Source: Candidatus Nanosynbacter sp. HMT-352
Lineage (GTDB): Bacteria; Patescibacteriota; Saccharimonadia; Saccharimonadales; Saccharimonadaceae
NCBI RefSeq assembly: GCF_021222645.1
Contig: NZ_CP089520.1
Span: 186,001 to 250,000 of the forward strand
Length of the DNA: 64,000 nt
Reading direction: 5' to 3'
Shown here piece by piece: positions 55,940 to 64,000 of the stretch. The first letter of the stretch is position 1, and each line of letters begins with the position of its first letter. The notes under the pieces were generated by a model. The model was not told where the DNA came from and did no database searches. It worked only from the letters and a program-made list of their open reading frames with translations. The translations under genes were made by a program, and so were the position numbers.

Positions 55940-56689
55940 ATGCCAGATAATAAAAAAATGGTTGAGATTCGTCATTTTAAGATGAGTTTTGGTGATAAAA
56001 CTGTCATTAAAGATCTGAGTTTCGATGTTTTTCGCGGTGAAGTTTTTGGTTTTTTGGGAAGTAATGGCTCGGGAAAAACTACGACGTTGCGCGCACTGCT
56101 TGGACTATACCAGCCGACTGCGGGCGATTTATTGATAAACGGCAAGCCATATTCGGTGGAAAGTCAGATTCGCCTTGGATATCTTCCTGAGGAACGCGGT
56201 TTGTATAAAAAAGAAAAAGTCTTAGACGTGATGCTTTACTTTGGTCAATTGAAAGGCTTGAGTCGCAAAGAAGCTAAGGATTTCTCTCTGAAGTTTTTGG
56301 AGCGTGTCAATTTGAGCGACAAGGCTAATACGCAACTTGATAAATTATCTGGCGGACAGCAGCAGAAAATCCAGCTCGGCGTAACAATTATGGGTGATCC
56401 CGAACTGTTGATTATGGACGAGCCGGCCAAAGGATTTGATCCGGTGAATCGCCGTTTGTTAATGAATATAATTGAGGAGCAGCGAAAAGCTGGCGCGACA
56501 ATTATTTACGTTACACACCAGATGGAGGAAGTTGAAAGATTGTGCGATCGCTTGATTTTATTGAAGGATGGTCAAGCAGCAGCATATGGAACATTGGAAG
56601 AAGTGAAAAAACAATTTGGCGGCGCGTCAATGGATGATATTTTCGTCCAAGTTTACGGCGGCGAAGCGAAGGAGTTGAGTGATGAGTAA
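55940..56689 (+). CDS. ABC transporter ATP-binding protein (NatA-like)
   Basis: 249 residues with Walker A GSNGSGKTT, signature KLSGGQQQK and Walker B LLIMDEPAKGFD (Ala-Lys replace the usual Thr-Ser). The C-terminal extension beyond the ABC core is short. It pairs with the permease gene that overlaps it. The leader is short but has a good ribosome site: TATAAT at 55911-55916 and AGGAGG before the ATG. Confidence 0.93.
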   Translation: MPDNKKMVEIRHFKMSFGDKTVIKDLSFDVFRGEVFGFLGSNGSGKTTTLRALLGLYQPTAGDLLINGKPYSVESQIRLGYLPEERGLYKKEKVLDVMLYFGQLKGLSRKEAKDFSLKFLERVNLSDKANTQLDKLSGGQQQKIQLGVTIMGDPELLIMDEPAKGFDPVNRRLLMNIIEEQRKAGATIIYVTHQMEEVERLCDRLILLKDGQAAAYGTLEEVKKQFGGASMDDIFVQVYGGEAKELSDE

Positions 56690-57914
56690 AATGCATAATT
56701 TGGGGACGGTTTTCAAATTTGAAACGCTTAGAACACTGAAGAAACCGACGTTTTGGTTGACGGCCTTGGGATTCCCTTTGTTGATTGGCGTGCTGTATGG
56801 CATTATGTTTTGGTCGCAAAGCACGACTATTGAAGCGTCAAAAAATCTGGAAAAGCAAGAATTTTCACTGGAAGTCACGGACGATTCGAAATTGGTAAAG
56901 CCAGAATTACTGGCAGCAATTAAAGCTAAAACCGCCAAATCGAAAGAATCTGGAATTGACGACGTAAAAAATAATAAGGTTGATGCGTATATTTATTTTC
57001 CAAGGGATTTGAGTAAGCAAAAGGTCGAAGTTTACGGTAAAGATGTTGGGTTATTCCAAAACGGAAAATATGGTGCGGTGGCGCAGAGCTTATTGAGTCA
57101 ATCAGTAGCAAGCGGCGTCAGCCCAGCACAAGTTGCGATTTTACGTGACAAAGTCCAATTGTCATCAACCACATATCTGGACGGAAAAGAGCATGGCGGC
57201 ATTAATGAGATGATTGTGCCTGGAATGTTTTTGGCTGTTTTGTTCATTCTCATCAGTATTTTTGGCAATCAAATGCTTATTAGCACTACCGAGGAAAAAG
57301 AAAATCGCACGGTGGAAATGCTGCTTACGACCGTTAAAACTGATACTTTAATTACGGGTAAAATTCTGTCTTTGATGGTGTTGGCTTTGATTCAGATTTT
57401 GGTAATTGTTTTGCCAGTTTTGGCGGGATATTTGGCATTTGGCTCGAAGCTGCAATTGCCTAATCTAGACTTGAGTGCACTCGTATTTGATCCTGTGAGA
57501 ATTGGTCTGGCGATCATAATTTTCTCCGCAAGCTTCACTTTATTTACGGGAATGTTGGTGACTTTGGGTGCGATGATGCCGACCGCCAAAGAAGCCAGCC
57601 AGTGGTTCGGAATTGTGATTATGTTATTCATTGGTCCATTTTACGGAATCACGGCGTTTGTTTCCTTCCCTGATTATTTCTTCGTTAAGTTCTTGTCGCT
57701 ATTTCCATTCACTGCGCCGATTCCATTGTTATTACGAAACGCAATAGGCAATTTGCCAATTTGGGAAGCTCTGCTCGGTACGGCAATTTTGGTCGCTACG
57801 GCAGTGTTTGTTATGTGGTTATCCGTGCGCGTTTTCCGTTACGGCGCGATGTCTTATGATAGTAAATTATCTCTGTCGGCGTTGCGAACACGCCGAAAAG
57901 CTGGTAAAGTTTAA
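56682..57914 (+). CDS. ABC-2 type permease (NatB-like)
   Basis: About 410 residues from the ATG at 56682, preceded by AAGGAG; a GTG one codon upstream is weaker. An N-terminal helix, a ~150-residue extracytoplasmic domain, then five to six helices near the C-terminus (EMIVPGMFLAVLFIL onward) give the ABC-2 sodium-extrusion/NatB layout. Overlaps the ATPase gene by 8 nt. The exported substrate is unknown; sodium or antimicrobial peptides are typical of the family. Confidence 0.9.
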   Translation: MSKMHNLGTVFKFETLRTLKKPTFWLTALGFPLLIGVLYGIMFWSQSTTIEASKNLEKQEFSLEVTDDSKLVKPELLAAIKAKTAKSKESGIDDVKNNKVDAYIYFPRDLSKQKVEVYGKDVGLFQNGKYGAVAQSLLSQSVASGVSPAQVAILRDKVQLSSTTYLDGKEHGGINEMIVPGMFLAVLFILISIFGNQMLISTTEEKENRTVEMLLTTVKTDTLITGKILSLMVLALIQILVIVLPVLAGYLAFGSKLQLPNLDLSALVFDPVRIGLAIIIFSASFTLFTGMLVTLGAMMPTAKEASQWFGIVIMLFIGPFYGITAFVSFPDYFFVKFLSLFPFTAPIPLLLRNAIGNLPIWEALLGTAILVATAVFVMWLSVRVFRYGAMSYDSKLSLSALRTRRKAGKV

Positions 57915-57916
57915 TT

Positions 57917-59050
57917 ATGAAAGTACGTATAGAGATAGACACGAAAACATTTGTGCGATTTTGGCTGGTCGTGATGGGCTTTGGTCTGGCTGGTTTGGCA
58001 ATTTATTCCGCAAAGGACGCGCTGGTTTTACTGGGAATTTCCCTGTTCTTGGCGTTGGCGTTGAATCGTCCGGTTGCGGCAATTGCTAAGAAGCTTCCTG
58101 GAAAAAGCCGATTGGGCGGCACGGCGCTGGCGTATACGACGCTGGTTCTGCTTTTGGGTTGTGTGGTCTGGTTTGTTATTCCGCCAATTGTCCAACAATC
58201 TGCCAAATTTGTCGAAAGCATTCCGAGTATAATTGACCAAGCAAGTTCACAGTGGCGTGGCGTCAATGATTTTATTGATAAGAACAATTTGCGCCCACAG
58301 GTCGATTCGATGATGGAAAACATCAAGCAGCAATCTTCGTCTTGGGCTACGAGCGTCGGCACGAATCTATTGTCCAGCGTTGGCTCTTTGGCGTCATTCT
58401 TAGGCTCGCTATTCTTGGTGTTGGTGCTGTCATTCCTGATGCTCCTCGAGGGTCCAACTTGGGTGAAGCGTTTGTGGGGATTATATAACGACGAAGAAAA
58501 AATGGAGCGTCATAAGAAGCTGGTTGGCCGAATGTATAACGTGATTACGGGATATGTTTCTGGACAATTGACGGTTTCTGGAATTGATGCGATATTGTCA
58601 GGTTTCGTGGTGTTTGTGCTGAGTTTGACATTCCCTGTCATAAATTCCAATTTAGCAATGCTCACCGTTATGGCGACATTTGTGTTGACGCTAATTCCGA
58701 TGTTTGGCGCAACTATTGCTGGCGCGTTGATATCTCTGCTACTGTTCTTTAATAACATGACAGCTGGTATTATTTACGCAATTTATTTCGTTGTTTATCA
58801 GCAAATTGAAAATAACTTTGTTTCTCCTTCTATTCAATCAAAGAAGGTTGAATTGTCCGCCCTAACGGTTTTGGTGGCGGTGACAATTGGCTTGTATGTC
58901 GGCGGTCTACTGGGCGGTTTGGTTGCCATTCCAGCCGCTGGCGTCGTGAAGGTTTTACTGGACAATTACTTAGAGCAAGCCAAGTCTAAGCGCGTTGAAA
59001 GCGAAAAACCGCTTAATAAATTAGTTAAGAAATTGAAAAACGAAGAGTAA
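57917..59050 (+). CDS. AI-2E family transporter
   Basis: 377 residues, about eight transmembrane helices with a large loop in the first half (residues about 85-140) typical of the family; conserved tail of helices includes GATIAGALISLLLFFNN and YQQIENNFVSPSIQSK, which match the PF01594 pattern. Family members export autoinducer-2 or act as sodium/proton antiporters, so the substrate is open. It starts 2 nt after the permease stop, so it belongs to the same operon. Confidence 0.9.
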   Translation: MKVRIEIDTKTFVRFWLVVMGFGLAGLAIYSAKDALVLLGISLFLALALNRPVAAIAKKLPGKSRLGGTALAYTTLVLLLGCVVWFVIPPIVQQSAKFVESIPSIIDQASSQWRGVNDFIDKNNLRPQVDSMMENIKQQSSSWATSVGTNLLSSVGSLASFLGSLFLVLVLSFLMLLEGPTWVKRLWGLYNDEEKMERHKKLVGRMYNVITGYVSGQLTVSGIDAILSGFVVFVLSLTFPVINSNLAMLTVMATFVLTLIPMFGATIAGALISLLLFFNNMTAGIIYAIYFVVYQQIENNFVSPSIQSKKVELSALTVLVAVTIGLYVGGLLGGLVAIPAAGVVKVLLDNYLEQAKSKRVESEKPLNKLVKKLKNEE

Positions 59051-59068
59051 TTAACGCAGAGAAAAAAT

Positions 59069-59094
59069 ATAGCCCGTTGAATCTAGCGGGCTAT
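59069..59094. terminator. Hairpin between the AI-2E gene and cysS
   Basis: ATAGCCCG/CGGGCTAT, 8 bp, 10-nt loop, within an A-rich and T-rich context. The cysS stop codon lies inside the right arm. AGCCCG/CGGGCT cores also occur at 9301-9380. Confidence 0.7.
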
Positions 59095-60524
59095 TTCCAT
59101 GTCCAAATGCTGCCGCTTGGCGTATCACGAACGGCAACGCCAGCCTGAAGAAGTTCATCTCGAATTCTGTCGGATTCTTCCCAATTTTTCTCTGCGCGTG
59201 CTTGATGCCTCTGGATGATCAATCTCTTCAAATCGTCAGTAATATCAGGCGTAGACTCAGCCAAATCTAGCCCTAAAATCTCGTCGATCTCATCAATAAA
59301 CTGCACTAAACTCTGTCGATGAATTTTATCAAGCGACGTATGATCCAACTTTGAAAATACTTCATCAATCAATGCTAGTGCGCCTGGAGTATCCAAATCG
59401 TCGTTCAATTTCTCGACCAACGCCTGACGTCCCGCTAATAACGAAACCGAATCGTCCTGCTCGTCCTTATCATCGTCATCTTCCAGCGTGTCGTGAGTCT
59501 GATGTCTCAGAACCGCGTAATCCCGCCAATGATTCAATCGCGCCTGCGCTGCTTCCAGGATTTCCCAGGTAAAATTTCCCTCCGTTTGATAATGCTTGCT
59601 GAGAATCGCCAGCTTAAACGCCATCGGACTAAACCCTCGCGAAATAATATCTTCCAGTGTAATAATATTACCCAGTGATTTGCTCATCTTCCGGCCGTCG
59701 ACTTTTATGTGATTATTATGTAGCCAAATCTGAGAAAATTGCTTTCCAGTCAGACTTTCACTCTGAGCAATTTCATTCGTGTGATGAACTGGAATATGAT
59801 CAATTCCGCCCGCGTGAATATCAATAGAATCCCCAAGTGTTTCACGGGCAATTGTCGAACATTCCAGATGCCAGCCAGGAAAACCGACTCCCCACGGACT
59901 GTCCCACTCCATATCGCGCTTGGCATTTTTGGGCGAAAATTTCCATACGGCGAAGTCGGTAATATTGCGCTTTCCTTCAACGCTCACTCTGGCGCCAGCT
60001 TCCAGGCCCGCCACGTCCAGCCGTGCTAATTTTCCGTAATCCTTCAAAAGCGACGTATCAAAATACATGCCGTCGCCGTCGATTTTATATAAAAATCCTT
60101 TTTCGTCCAGTCCTTTTGCGAAGTCAATCTGCTGCTGAATATAATCCGTCGCCCGCACCAAGTAATCTGGTTTTATCAATTTCAGCACGTCGTAAGCCTC
60201 GTGATTGGCTATGGAAATATATCTTTCCGCTACGTCCCAAGCAGTCTTCCCCTCACGGCGCGCACCTTTTTCCATTTTGTCCTCGCCGTTATCGTCATCA
60301 CTTGTCAAATGTCCAACGTCAGTGATGTTTTGCGTTCGAACAACGGGAATATCTTGCCAGCGTAACAATCGCACCAACACGTCCCAGTAAATATAGCCAA
60401 CCCAGTTGCCGATATGCGGTTGCGAATAAACTGTTAGACCGCAGGTGTAAAACTTGACCGTTTCTTCGTCAAGTGGTTTCAGTTCATCTTTTCGTCTAGT
60501 GAGCGTGTTATAGAGTTTTATCAT
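59091..60524 (-). CDS. cysS: Cysteinyl-tRNA synthetase
   Basis: About 477 residues from the ATG at 60524 (MIKLYN), with TACAAT 7 nt upstream. A longer reading to 60617 has no support. HIGH appears as YSQPHIGNWVG; the zinc ligand Cys is in FYTCGLTVYSQ; KMSKS is KMSKSLGN; catalytic-zinc pair GWHLECS and IPVHHTNE. An acidic insert (DTLEDDDDKDEQDD) interrupts the C-terminal helical region and is unusual. Confidence 0.95.
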   Translation of the reverse strand: MIKLYNTLTRRKDELKPLDEETVKFYTCGLTVYSQPHIGNWVGYIYWDVLVRLLRWQDIPVVRTQNITDVGHLTSDDDNGEDKMEKGARREGKTAWDVAERYISIANHEAYDVLKLIKPDYLVRATDYIQQQIDFAKGLDEKGFLYKIDGDGMYFDTSLLKDYGKLARLDVAGLEAGARVSVEGKRNITDFAVWKFSPKNAKRDMEWDSPWGVGFPGWHLECSTIARETLGDSIDIHAGGIDHIPVHHTNEIAQSESLTGKQFSQIWLHNNHIKVDGRKMSKSLGNIITLEDIISRGFSPMAFKLAILSKHYQTEGNFTWEILEAAQARLNHWRDYAVLRHQTHDTLEDDDDKDEQDDSVSLLAGRQALVEKLNDDLDTPGALALIDEVFSKLDHTSLDKIHRQSLVQFIDEIDEILGLDLAESTPDITDDLKRLIIQRHQARAEKNWEESDRIRDELLQAGVAVRDTPSGSIWTWK

Positions 60525-60569
60525 TAGTTCTATTGTACGGCACTCTGGCTGGTTTTTCAAAATTGACAT

Positions 60570-60592
60570 AAAAAACAGCCCCAGTTGGGACT
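60570..60592 (-). terminator. Terminator of the orphan gene at 60667
   Basis: AGTCCC/GGGGCT stem (one G-U), loop AACT, then GTTTTTT on the minus strand. Confidence 0.7.
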
Positions 60593-60611
60593 TAATAATT
60601 TCAAGGAAAAG

Positions 60612-61377
60612 TGACAAACAGCTACTAAAACACTGCTAAAGTGCAGCTTGCCACTTTTTCTGAAGACTACTCTTCGTTTTCAACCTCCAGGTTGAAGCAA
60701 GCGTTCTTGAGATCTTCAAGCTTATTCCTCAGAGGGAGAGGAATAAGATATCTCACAGACAGGAGGGATGCGATATCCCCAATCAGAAAGGCGAGGTCTA
60801 GCACATCACCTTCGTCATCCTGGATCTCCTTGAGTGTAGTGCTCATGGAGTCCAGGATAAACCTGAGGGCGTATGTGGAGATCTTCGAGAAGACTTCTCG
60901 GATTGTTGCCTCTGTACGCCATCCTTGCTCTGAGCCATTCGCGAAGTCGGGAATAGCAGTGTTTAGGAACTCCATGGCTTCTGACACTTGTTGCGTGTTA
61001 GGAGTGTAGTTTGCCTGTAGCATATTTGCTGCAGACAAAATTGTGAAGAGCGAACCTTGAATATCGTATAAGATATTGTTGGTCTCGTTCCTTGTATAAA
61101 GTTCGCCAATGATCTGCGTCATCTCGACGGCAAGAGCAAAGCCCTCGTCGTCGAGCTTTACATGAAAAGCTCCTCGATGTCCACGTGAGGGGGTGTAAAA
61201 TACCCCCTGTACGTAGTTGTCTCCGAGAACCAGCGCATCCTGATCCTGCATGGTCCCTTTCCTATCTTCTCGCCCCCATGGAGGGCTAAGTGGCAATTTA
61301 CCACAAAGCGAGATTCCACTCCTCTTTGAAATTTTACAAAAGGAATAGAAACTCGCCTTGTGTGTAGCTGTTTGTCA
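60612..61377. repeat. 14-bp inverted repeat flanking the orphan gene
   Basis: TGACAAACAGCTAC at 60612-60625 and its exact complement GTAGCTGTTTGTCA at 61364-61377. They lie in the 3' and 5' untranslated parts of the same predicted mRNA, so they could pair and bring the ends together; alternatively they are the termini of a small inserted unit. Confidence 0.6.
60667..61251 (-). CDS. Uncharacterised 194-residue protein (family member B)
   Basis: The ATG at 61251 (MQDQDAL) has AGGAAAGG upstream; an upstream TTG reading adds 15 residues with no ribosome site. No family recognised. Soluble, helical, acidic, with a central region rich in hydrophobic-polar repeats (IREVFSKISTYALRFILDSM). GC-rich codons (CTC, GGA, AGG, ATC) differ from the flanking cysS and nrnA-like genes. 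Its leader is about 170 nt and its 3' UTR carries a 14-nt stretch complementary to the leader. Same promoter family as the genes at 9.6, 24.7 and 42.2 kb. Confidence 0.65.
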   Translation of the reverse strand: MQDQDALVLGDNYVQGVFYTPSRGHRGAFHVKLDDEGFALAVEMTQIIGELYTRNETNNILYDIQGSLFTILSAANMLQANYTPNTQQVSEAMEFLNTAIPDFANGSEQGWRTEATIREVFSKISTYALRFILDSMSTTLKEIQDDEGDVLDLAFLIGDIASLLSVRYLIPLPLRNKLEDLKNACFNLEVENEE

Positions 61378-61430
61378 AAGTACGCTTTCGGATAATAATT
61401 TACTCAACTTATCAACGAAAGCTGATATTA

Positions 61431-61459
61431 TTTATATCACTAATAGAATAAAATGTCAA
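61431..61459 (-). promoter_or_regulatory. Promoter B of the ATTAG/GCTTTC family
   Basis: TTGACA (61459-61454), a 17-nt spacer ending ATTAGTGA, TATAAA (61436-61431), AGCTTTCG beginning at 61423. GCTTTCG is complementary to CGAAAGC about 26 nt downstream, predicting a 5'-terminal stem-loop. It is the closest match to promoter A. Confidence 0.75.
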
Positions 61460-61461
61460 TA

Positions 61462-62442
61462 CTATTCTGCTTCTGGTAGAGCCTTATCCGTCGCTGTAAC
61501 TAATTCTCGGACGATTTCATCATAGCTTTCATATACGCGGAATCCTGCCGCATACGGATGACCGCCACCGCCAAAATATCCAGCTACGGTGTCGGCGATT
61601 GGCAAATTACCTCTTAAGCGCGCAGTTAATTTGCCGTCAGGGTAAGTTTTAATAACGCAACTAAGCGCCACGCCTTCAACCAGCCGCAGTTCGTCGCCAA
61701 TCAACGCTCCAGGGTTATAGGCGTCGCTGTAGATTTGGATTTCCTCAAATGGCACATGCACCAGTGCCAATTGTCCGTCTAATAAATATTCGATTCGCTC
61801 GATTAATTTTCCCTTGTACGCCAAAATTTCTGGCGATTTCTTCATAAATTCGCGTCGTCGTTCTTCAATTTCCGCGTTGGAAGCGCCCAGCTCTGTGAGT
61901 TCTCCCGCCGTATGAAAAGTCTGAGCCGTAGTGTTTTGTGTAGTAAGCCCCAGGCTATCGCTCATAATAGCTATCAATAAATCTTCAGCCGCCTGAGGAT
62001 TTATCTTCCAGTCGGAATGCTTGAACAGTTTATACAGCAATTCCCCGGTCGCCACGACGGTTTCTGATAACATAATATGATCAAAGCTAAGTGTCGATTC
62101 GGCTGTGTGATGATCGATAACCAGAGTCGGGTGCGTTTTCAAGAAATGTCGCGCTCCAGGAGTTTCTAATACCTTGCTGAGAAGCACATCCGCGCTTGTA
62201 TCGACAATTATCGCGGCGTCGGCTTGAAACGGAAAGTCGTTCTGTACTCGATCCCAACCGCGAATATAATGAAGATATTTCGGTATATCTACTGGACAAT
62301 ATAAAGTAACAGTCTTCCCTAGGTCGCTTAGGACTTCTTCCAGCGCCAAGCTTGAGCCCAGGCTGTCGCCGTCGGGATTTTCGGCTTGAATAATAACTAT
62401 ATTGTTTGCGGATTGAATGAATTGTTTAGCTGTATCTAGCAT
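61462..62442 (-). CDS. DHH-family phosphoesterase, NrnA-like
   Basis: 326 residues. DHH superfamily motifs: AENPDGDSLGSS, VDTSADV, VIDHHTAE and DHHA1-type GGGHPYAAGF at the C-terminus. Family members are nanoRNases that degrade short RNA, or cyclic di-AMP phosphodiesterases/pApases. Complete and of normal length. TATAAT lies 7 nt before the ATG. Confidence 0.9.
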   Translation of the reverse strand: MLDTAKQFIQSANNIVIIQAENPDGDSLGSSLALEEVLSDLGKTVTLYCPVDIPKYLHYIRGWDRVQNDFPFQADAAIIVDTSADVLLSKVLETPGARHFLKTHPTLVIDHHTAESTLSFDHIMLSETVVATGELLYKLFKHSDWKINPQAAEDLLIAIMSDSLGLTTQNTTAQTFHTAGELTELGASNAEIEERRREFMKKSPEILAYKGKLIERIEYLLDGQLALVHVPFEEIQIYSDAYNPGALIGDELRLVEGVALSCVIKTYPDGKLTARLRGNLPIADTVAGYFGGGGHPYAAGFRVYESYDEIVRELVTATDKALPEAE

Positions 62443-62577
62443 ATTATTTATTATAACAAATGATTTTTACTCTAATATGATATACATTGTTTTTAATTAC
62501 ATAAGTGGTATAATATGTTATGGACTATTAAAAGTACTGCGCAATCGAAAAAACATAAACATTTTTATAAATTATTA

Positions 62578-62606
62578 TTGACAAAATATAAAGATTGTGC
62601 TAGTAT
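62578..62606 (+). promoter_or_regulatory. Promoter of the LPXTG surface protein gene
   Basis: TTGACA (62578-62583), 17 nt, TGC-TAGTAT (62601-62606), then a ~40-nt leader containing AGCC/GGCT and the ribosome site AGAGGAG. Confidence 0.8.
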
Positions 62607-62650
62607 GAGGACATAAAGCCTGAAGATAGGGCTGGAAAAGAGGAGTTTTT

Positions 62651-63718
62651 ATGAACAAATTTAAGAAAATCGGTATCGCTATCTCTCTGGGATTTGCTAT
62701 GCTCGGTGGAATCTGGTTGGCATCACCTTCACAGGCTGCCGGCTGTAACAGTTTTAACGTTGTATACTGTGGTACACATTCTATGTCAGAATTGCAAACA
62801 GCATACAGTCGTACAGAAATTAAAGAACTATATAAACAGTGGTATATTACTGATACTATGGTTCAAGGTGGCTCAAATATGCGTGAAGGTGTAGTTGATG
62901 CCAATGGTAATATTACAGTTGACGGTCGTGTTGTAGCTACAAATGCTATAACAGTACAGTCTAAAGCTGGTACTCGTCAGCCTCAGCCACAACGTAGCTA
63001 CAAGACATCAAACGGATATTCATACTATCAGTACACAACAGGTCAGAGCTTTGTTGACGGACCTAAGAGCTACAAGATGTATGCATGGTTTGATAATAGT
63101 GGTTCATTCATCACTGGTGTGATTAAAGACTGTGGTAACCCAGTTTGGGGTAATCCAACAACACCTCCAGCAAAGCCTGTTCTAACATGTGACGCTTTGC
63201 AGGTAACTGAAATTTCTCGTAACACCTTTAAGTTCAGCGTTAAGGCAACTGCCAAGGGTGGCGCATCTATCACCAGCTACACATACAACTTCGGTGATAA
63301 CAACATCAAGACAACTAACTCATCAGAAATTCAATACACTTACGCAAAAGAAGGCAACTACAAAGTTACTGTAACTGTCAACGGTAAAGAAACTGGTGAA
63401 GTTAAGCGACAGAGTGAAGGCTGTACAAAGACTATAGTTGTCAAACCAGAGCCAAAAATGATCGTTTGTGTAATTGAAGAAGGTGGCAAGAAGTACACTA
63501 AGGAGATTAAGAAGGAAGAGTTTAACGAAAAGATTCACAAGACTAACTTGGACGAATGTAAGGAAACTCCTACTCCTACACCAAACACCCCTTCAACACC
63601 AACACCTAGCCCAGAATTGCCAAAGACTGGTGCAAGTGACGTGATCATGTCAGCACTAGGCCTAGGTGGACTAACTACAGCTACTATCGCTTACATCGCT
63701 AGCCGCCGCCAAATGTAA
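62651..63718 (+). CDS. LPXTG-anchored surface protein with PKD domain
   Basis: 355 residues: signal peptide (1-30, ending SQAAG), a mid region, a PKD-like beta-sandwich around residues 178-255 (SYTYNFGDNN, then YTYAKEGNYKVTVTVNG), a second cysteine-containing repeat, a Thr/Pro-rich stalk (TPTPNTPSTPTPSPE), and the sorting signal LPKTG followed by a hydrophobic helix and SRRQM. The sortase at 23025-24422 is a candidate enzyme. Gene codons (many ACA, GTA, CCA) and strong promoter suggest high expression. It is a likely cell-surface or host-contact protein (inference). Confidence 0.92.
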   Translation: MNKFKKIGIAISLGFAMLGGIWLASPSQAAGCNSFNVVYCGTHSMSELQTAYSRTEIKELYKQWYITDTMVQGGSNMREGVVDANGNITVDGRVVATNAITVQSKAGTRQPQPQRSYKTSNGYSYYQYTTGQSFVDGPKSYKMYAWFDNSGSFITGVIKDCGNPVWGNPTTPPAKPVLTCDALQVTEISRNTFKFSVKATAKGGASITSYTYNFGDNNIKTTNSSEIQYTYAKEGNYKVTVTVNGKETGEVKRQSEGCTKTIVVKPEPKMIVCVIEEGGKKYTKEIKKEEFNEKIHKTNLDECKETPTPTPNTPSTPTPSPELPKTGASDVIMSALGLGGLTTATIAYIASRRQM

Positions 63719-63738
63719 TAAGCTAAGCTAGCAACGAA

Positions 63739-63766
63739 ATACCCGCTGAGATAGCGGGTATTTTTT
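63739..63766 (+). terminator. Terminator of the surface protein gene
   Basis: ATACCCGCT/AGCGGGTAT, 9-bp stem, 5-nt loop, six T. Confidence 0.88.
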
Positions 63767-63788
63767 ATTGGGGATGAAGCTGTTGAGT

Positions 63789-64000
63789 CTATAATTGTTT
63801 TCGACCTTCTAGTGCGTGCGTCAGTGTAATTTGATCTGCATACTCAAGGTCAACGCCGACTGGAATACCTCTAGCCAAGCGTGTGATAGTTATACTTAAT
63901 CCAGCTTCTTGGATGTAGCGCTGTAAGAATAGTGCAGTAGACTCACCCTCAACTGAAGCGTTCGTAGCAATAATAATCTCCTGAACGTCGTCTGTTTTTA
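63789..64000 (-). CDS. recR: Recombination protein RecR, 3' part only
   Basis: About 70 C-terminal codons are visible; the 5' part is beyond base 64000. The segment [15 protein letters not shown] is the Toprim region, and [20 protein letters not shown] with HALEGRKQ is the conserved RecR C-terminus. RecR works with RecF/RecO to load RecA on gapped DNA. Confidence 0.9.
   Translation of the reverse strand, partial: KTDDVQEIIIATNASVEGESTALFLQRYIQEAGLSITITRLARGIPVGVDLEYADQITLTHALEGRKQL

Noticed and set aside
60525..60617. N-terminal extension of cysS
   Set aside because: The extra 31 residues overlap the terminator of the orphan gene and precede the cysS -10 box; the family begins at MIKLYN.
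62517..62618. 33-codon open frame upstream of the LPXTG gene (MLWTIK...)
   Set aside because: It overlaps the -35/-10 of the surface-protein promoter; composition is AT-driven. A TATAAT lies before it, so a weak transcript is possible, but evidence is too thin.

Overview
The window looks like part of a small, streamlined bacterial chromosome. My best guess is Candidatus Saccharibacteria (TM7, Patescibacteria/CPR). The evidence is indirect: short intergenic gaps, almost only housekeeping, envelope and transport genes with no biosynthetic operons, a sortase with an LPXTG surface protein, several single-copy genes of unknown function, and a standard code with TGA as stop. Most genes are moderately AT-rich, with ATT, GGC and TTG common. 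No 16S rRNA lies in the window, so the assignment is an inference.

Layout. Bases 1-4.7 kb: topA (cut by the left edge), a CDP-alcohol phosphatidyltransferase, dprA, a probable stand-alone structured RNA (about 3920-4229) and a Fur-family regulator. 4.7-9.2 kb: permease plus YcgQ-like partner, a TerC/DUF475 protein, pth and a COG0523 metallochaperone GTPase. 9.2-9.75 kb: a small Gly-rich gene with a hammerhead-like motif downstream. 9.8-18.9 kb: der, an rRNA pseudouridine synthase and two sets of two-component genes on either side of tRNA-Glu. 18.9-26.5 kb: gltX, envelope proteins, a sortase, tRNA-Leu, a 55-residue membrane peptide, a YjeF-like protein and xth. 26.5-32.9 kb: an excalibur protein, two GT4 glycosyltransferases, smpB, an ABC-F protein and a glutaredoxin. 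33.2-39.8 kb: a complete F-type ATP synthase operon. 39.8-48.7 kb: a kinase-like protein, dus, an unusual zinc-ribbon and structured-RNA locus, a UvrD-type helicase-nuclease and a P-type ATPase. 48.8-59 kb: RNA methyltransferase, tRNA-Gln, a Ca-type P-ATPase, a Gre-like factor, a two-component pair, an ABC exporter and an AI-2E family permease. 59-64 kb: cysS, an orphan gene, nrnA-like, the LPXTG protein and the 3' part of recR.

Two kinds of transcription unit coexist. Most housekeeping genes have a TATAAT-like -10 box ending only 6-10 nt before the start codon, which predicts leaderless mRNAs. In contrast, at least four loci on the minus strand (9.7, 24.9, 42.3 and 61.4 kb) share a TTGCAT/TTGACA-type promoter containing ATTAG in the spacer, a transcript start at or near GCTTT(C), a 5' untranslated region of roughly 75-170 nt, and orphan genes with visibly different codon choice (CTC, GGA, AGG, ATC, CCC). 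I consider this family, with its structured RNAs, the most interesting unexplained signal here.

Functional links: the sortase can anchor the LPKTG protein; ATP synthase, P-type ATPases and TerC/permease proteins handle ions; Fur, the YcgQ/YcgR-like pair and the COG0523 protein suggest metal homeostasis; three histidine kinases and four receivers suggest envelope or host sensing. All functional assignments are from motif reading, without database searches.
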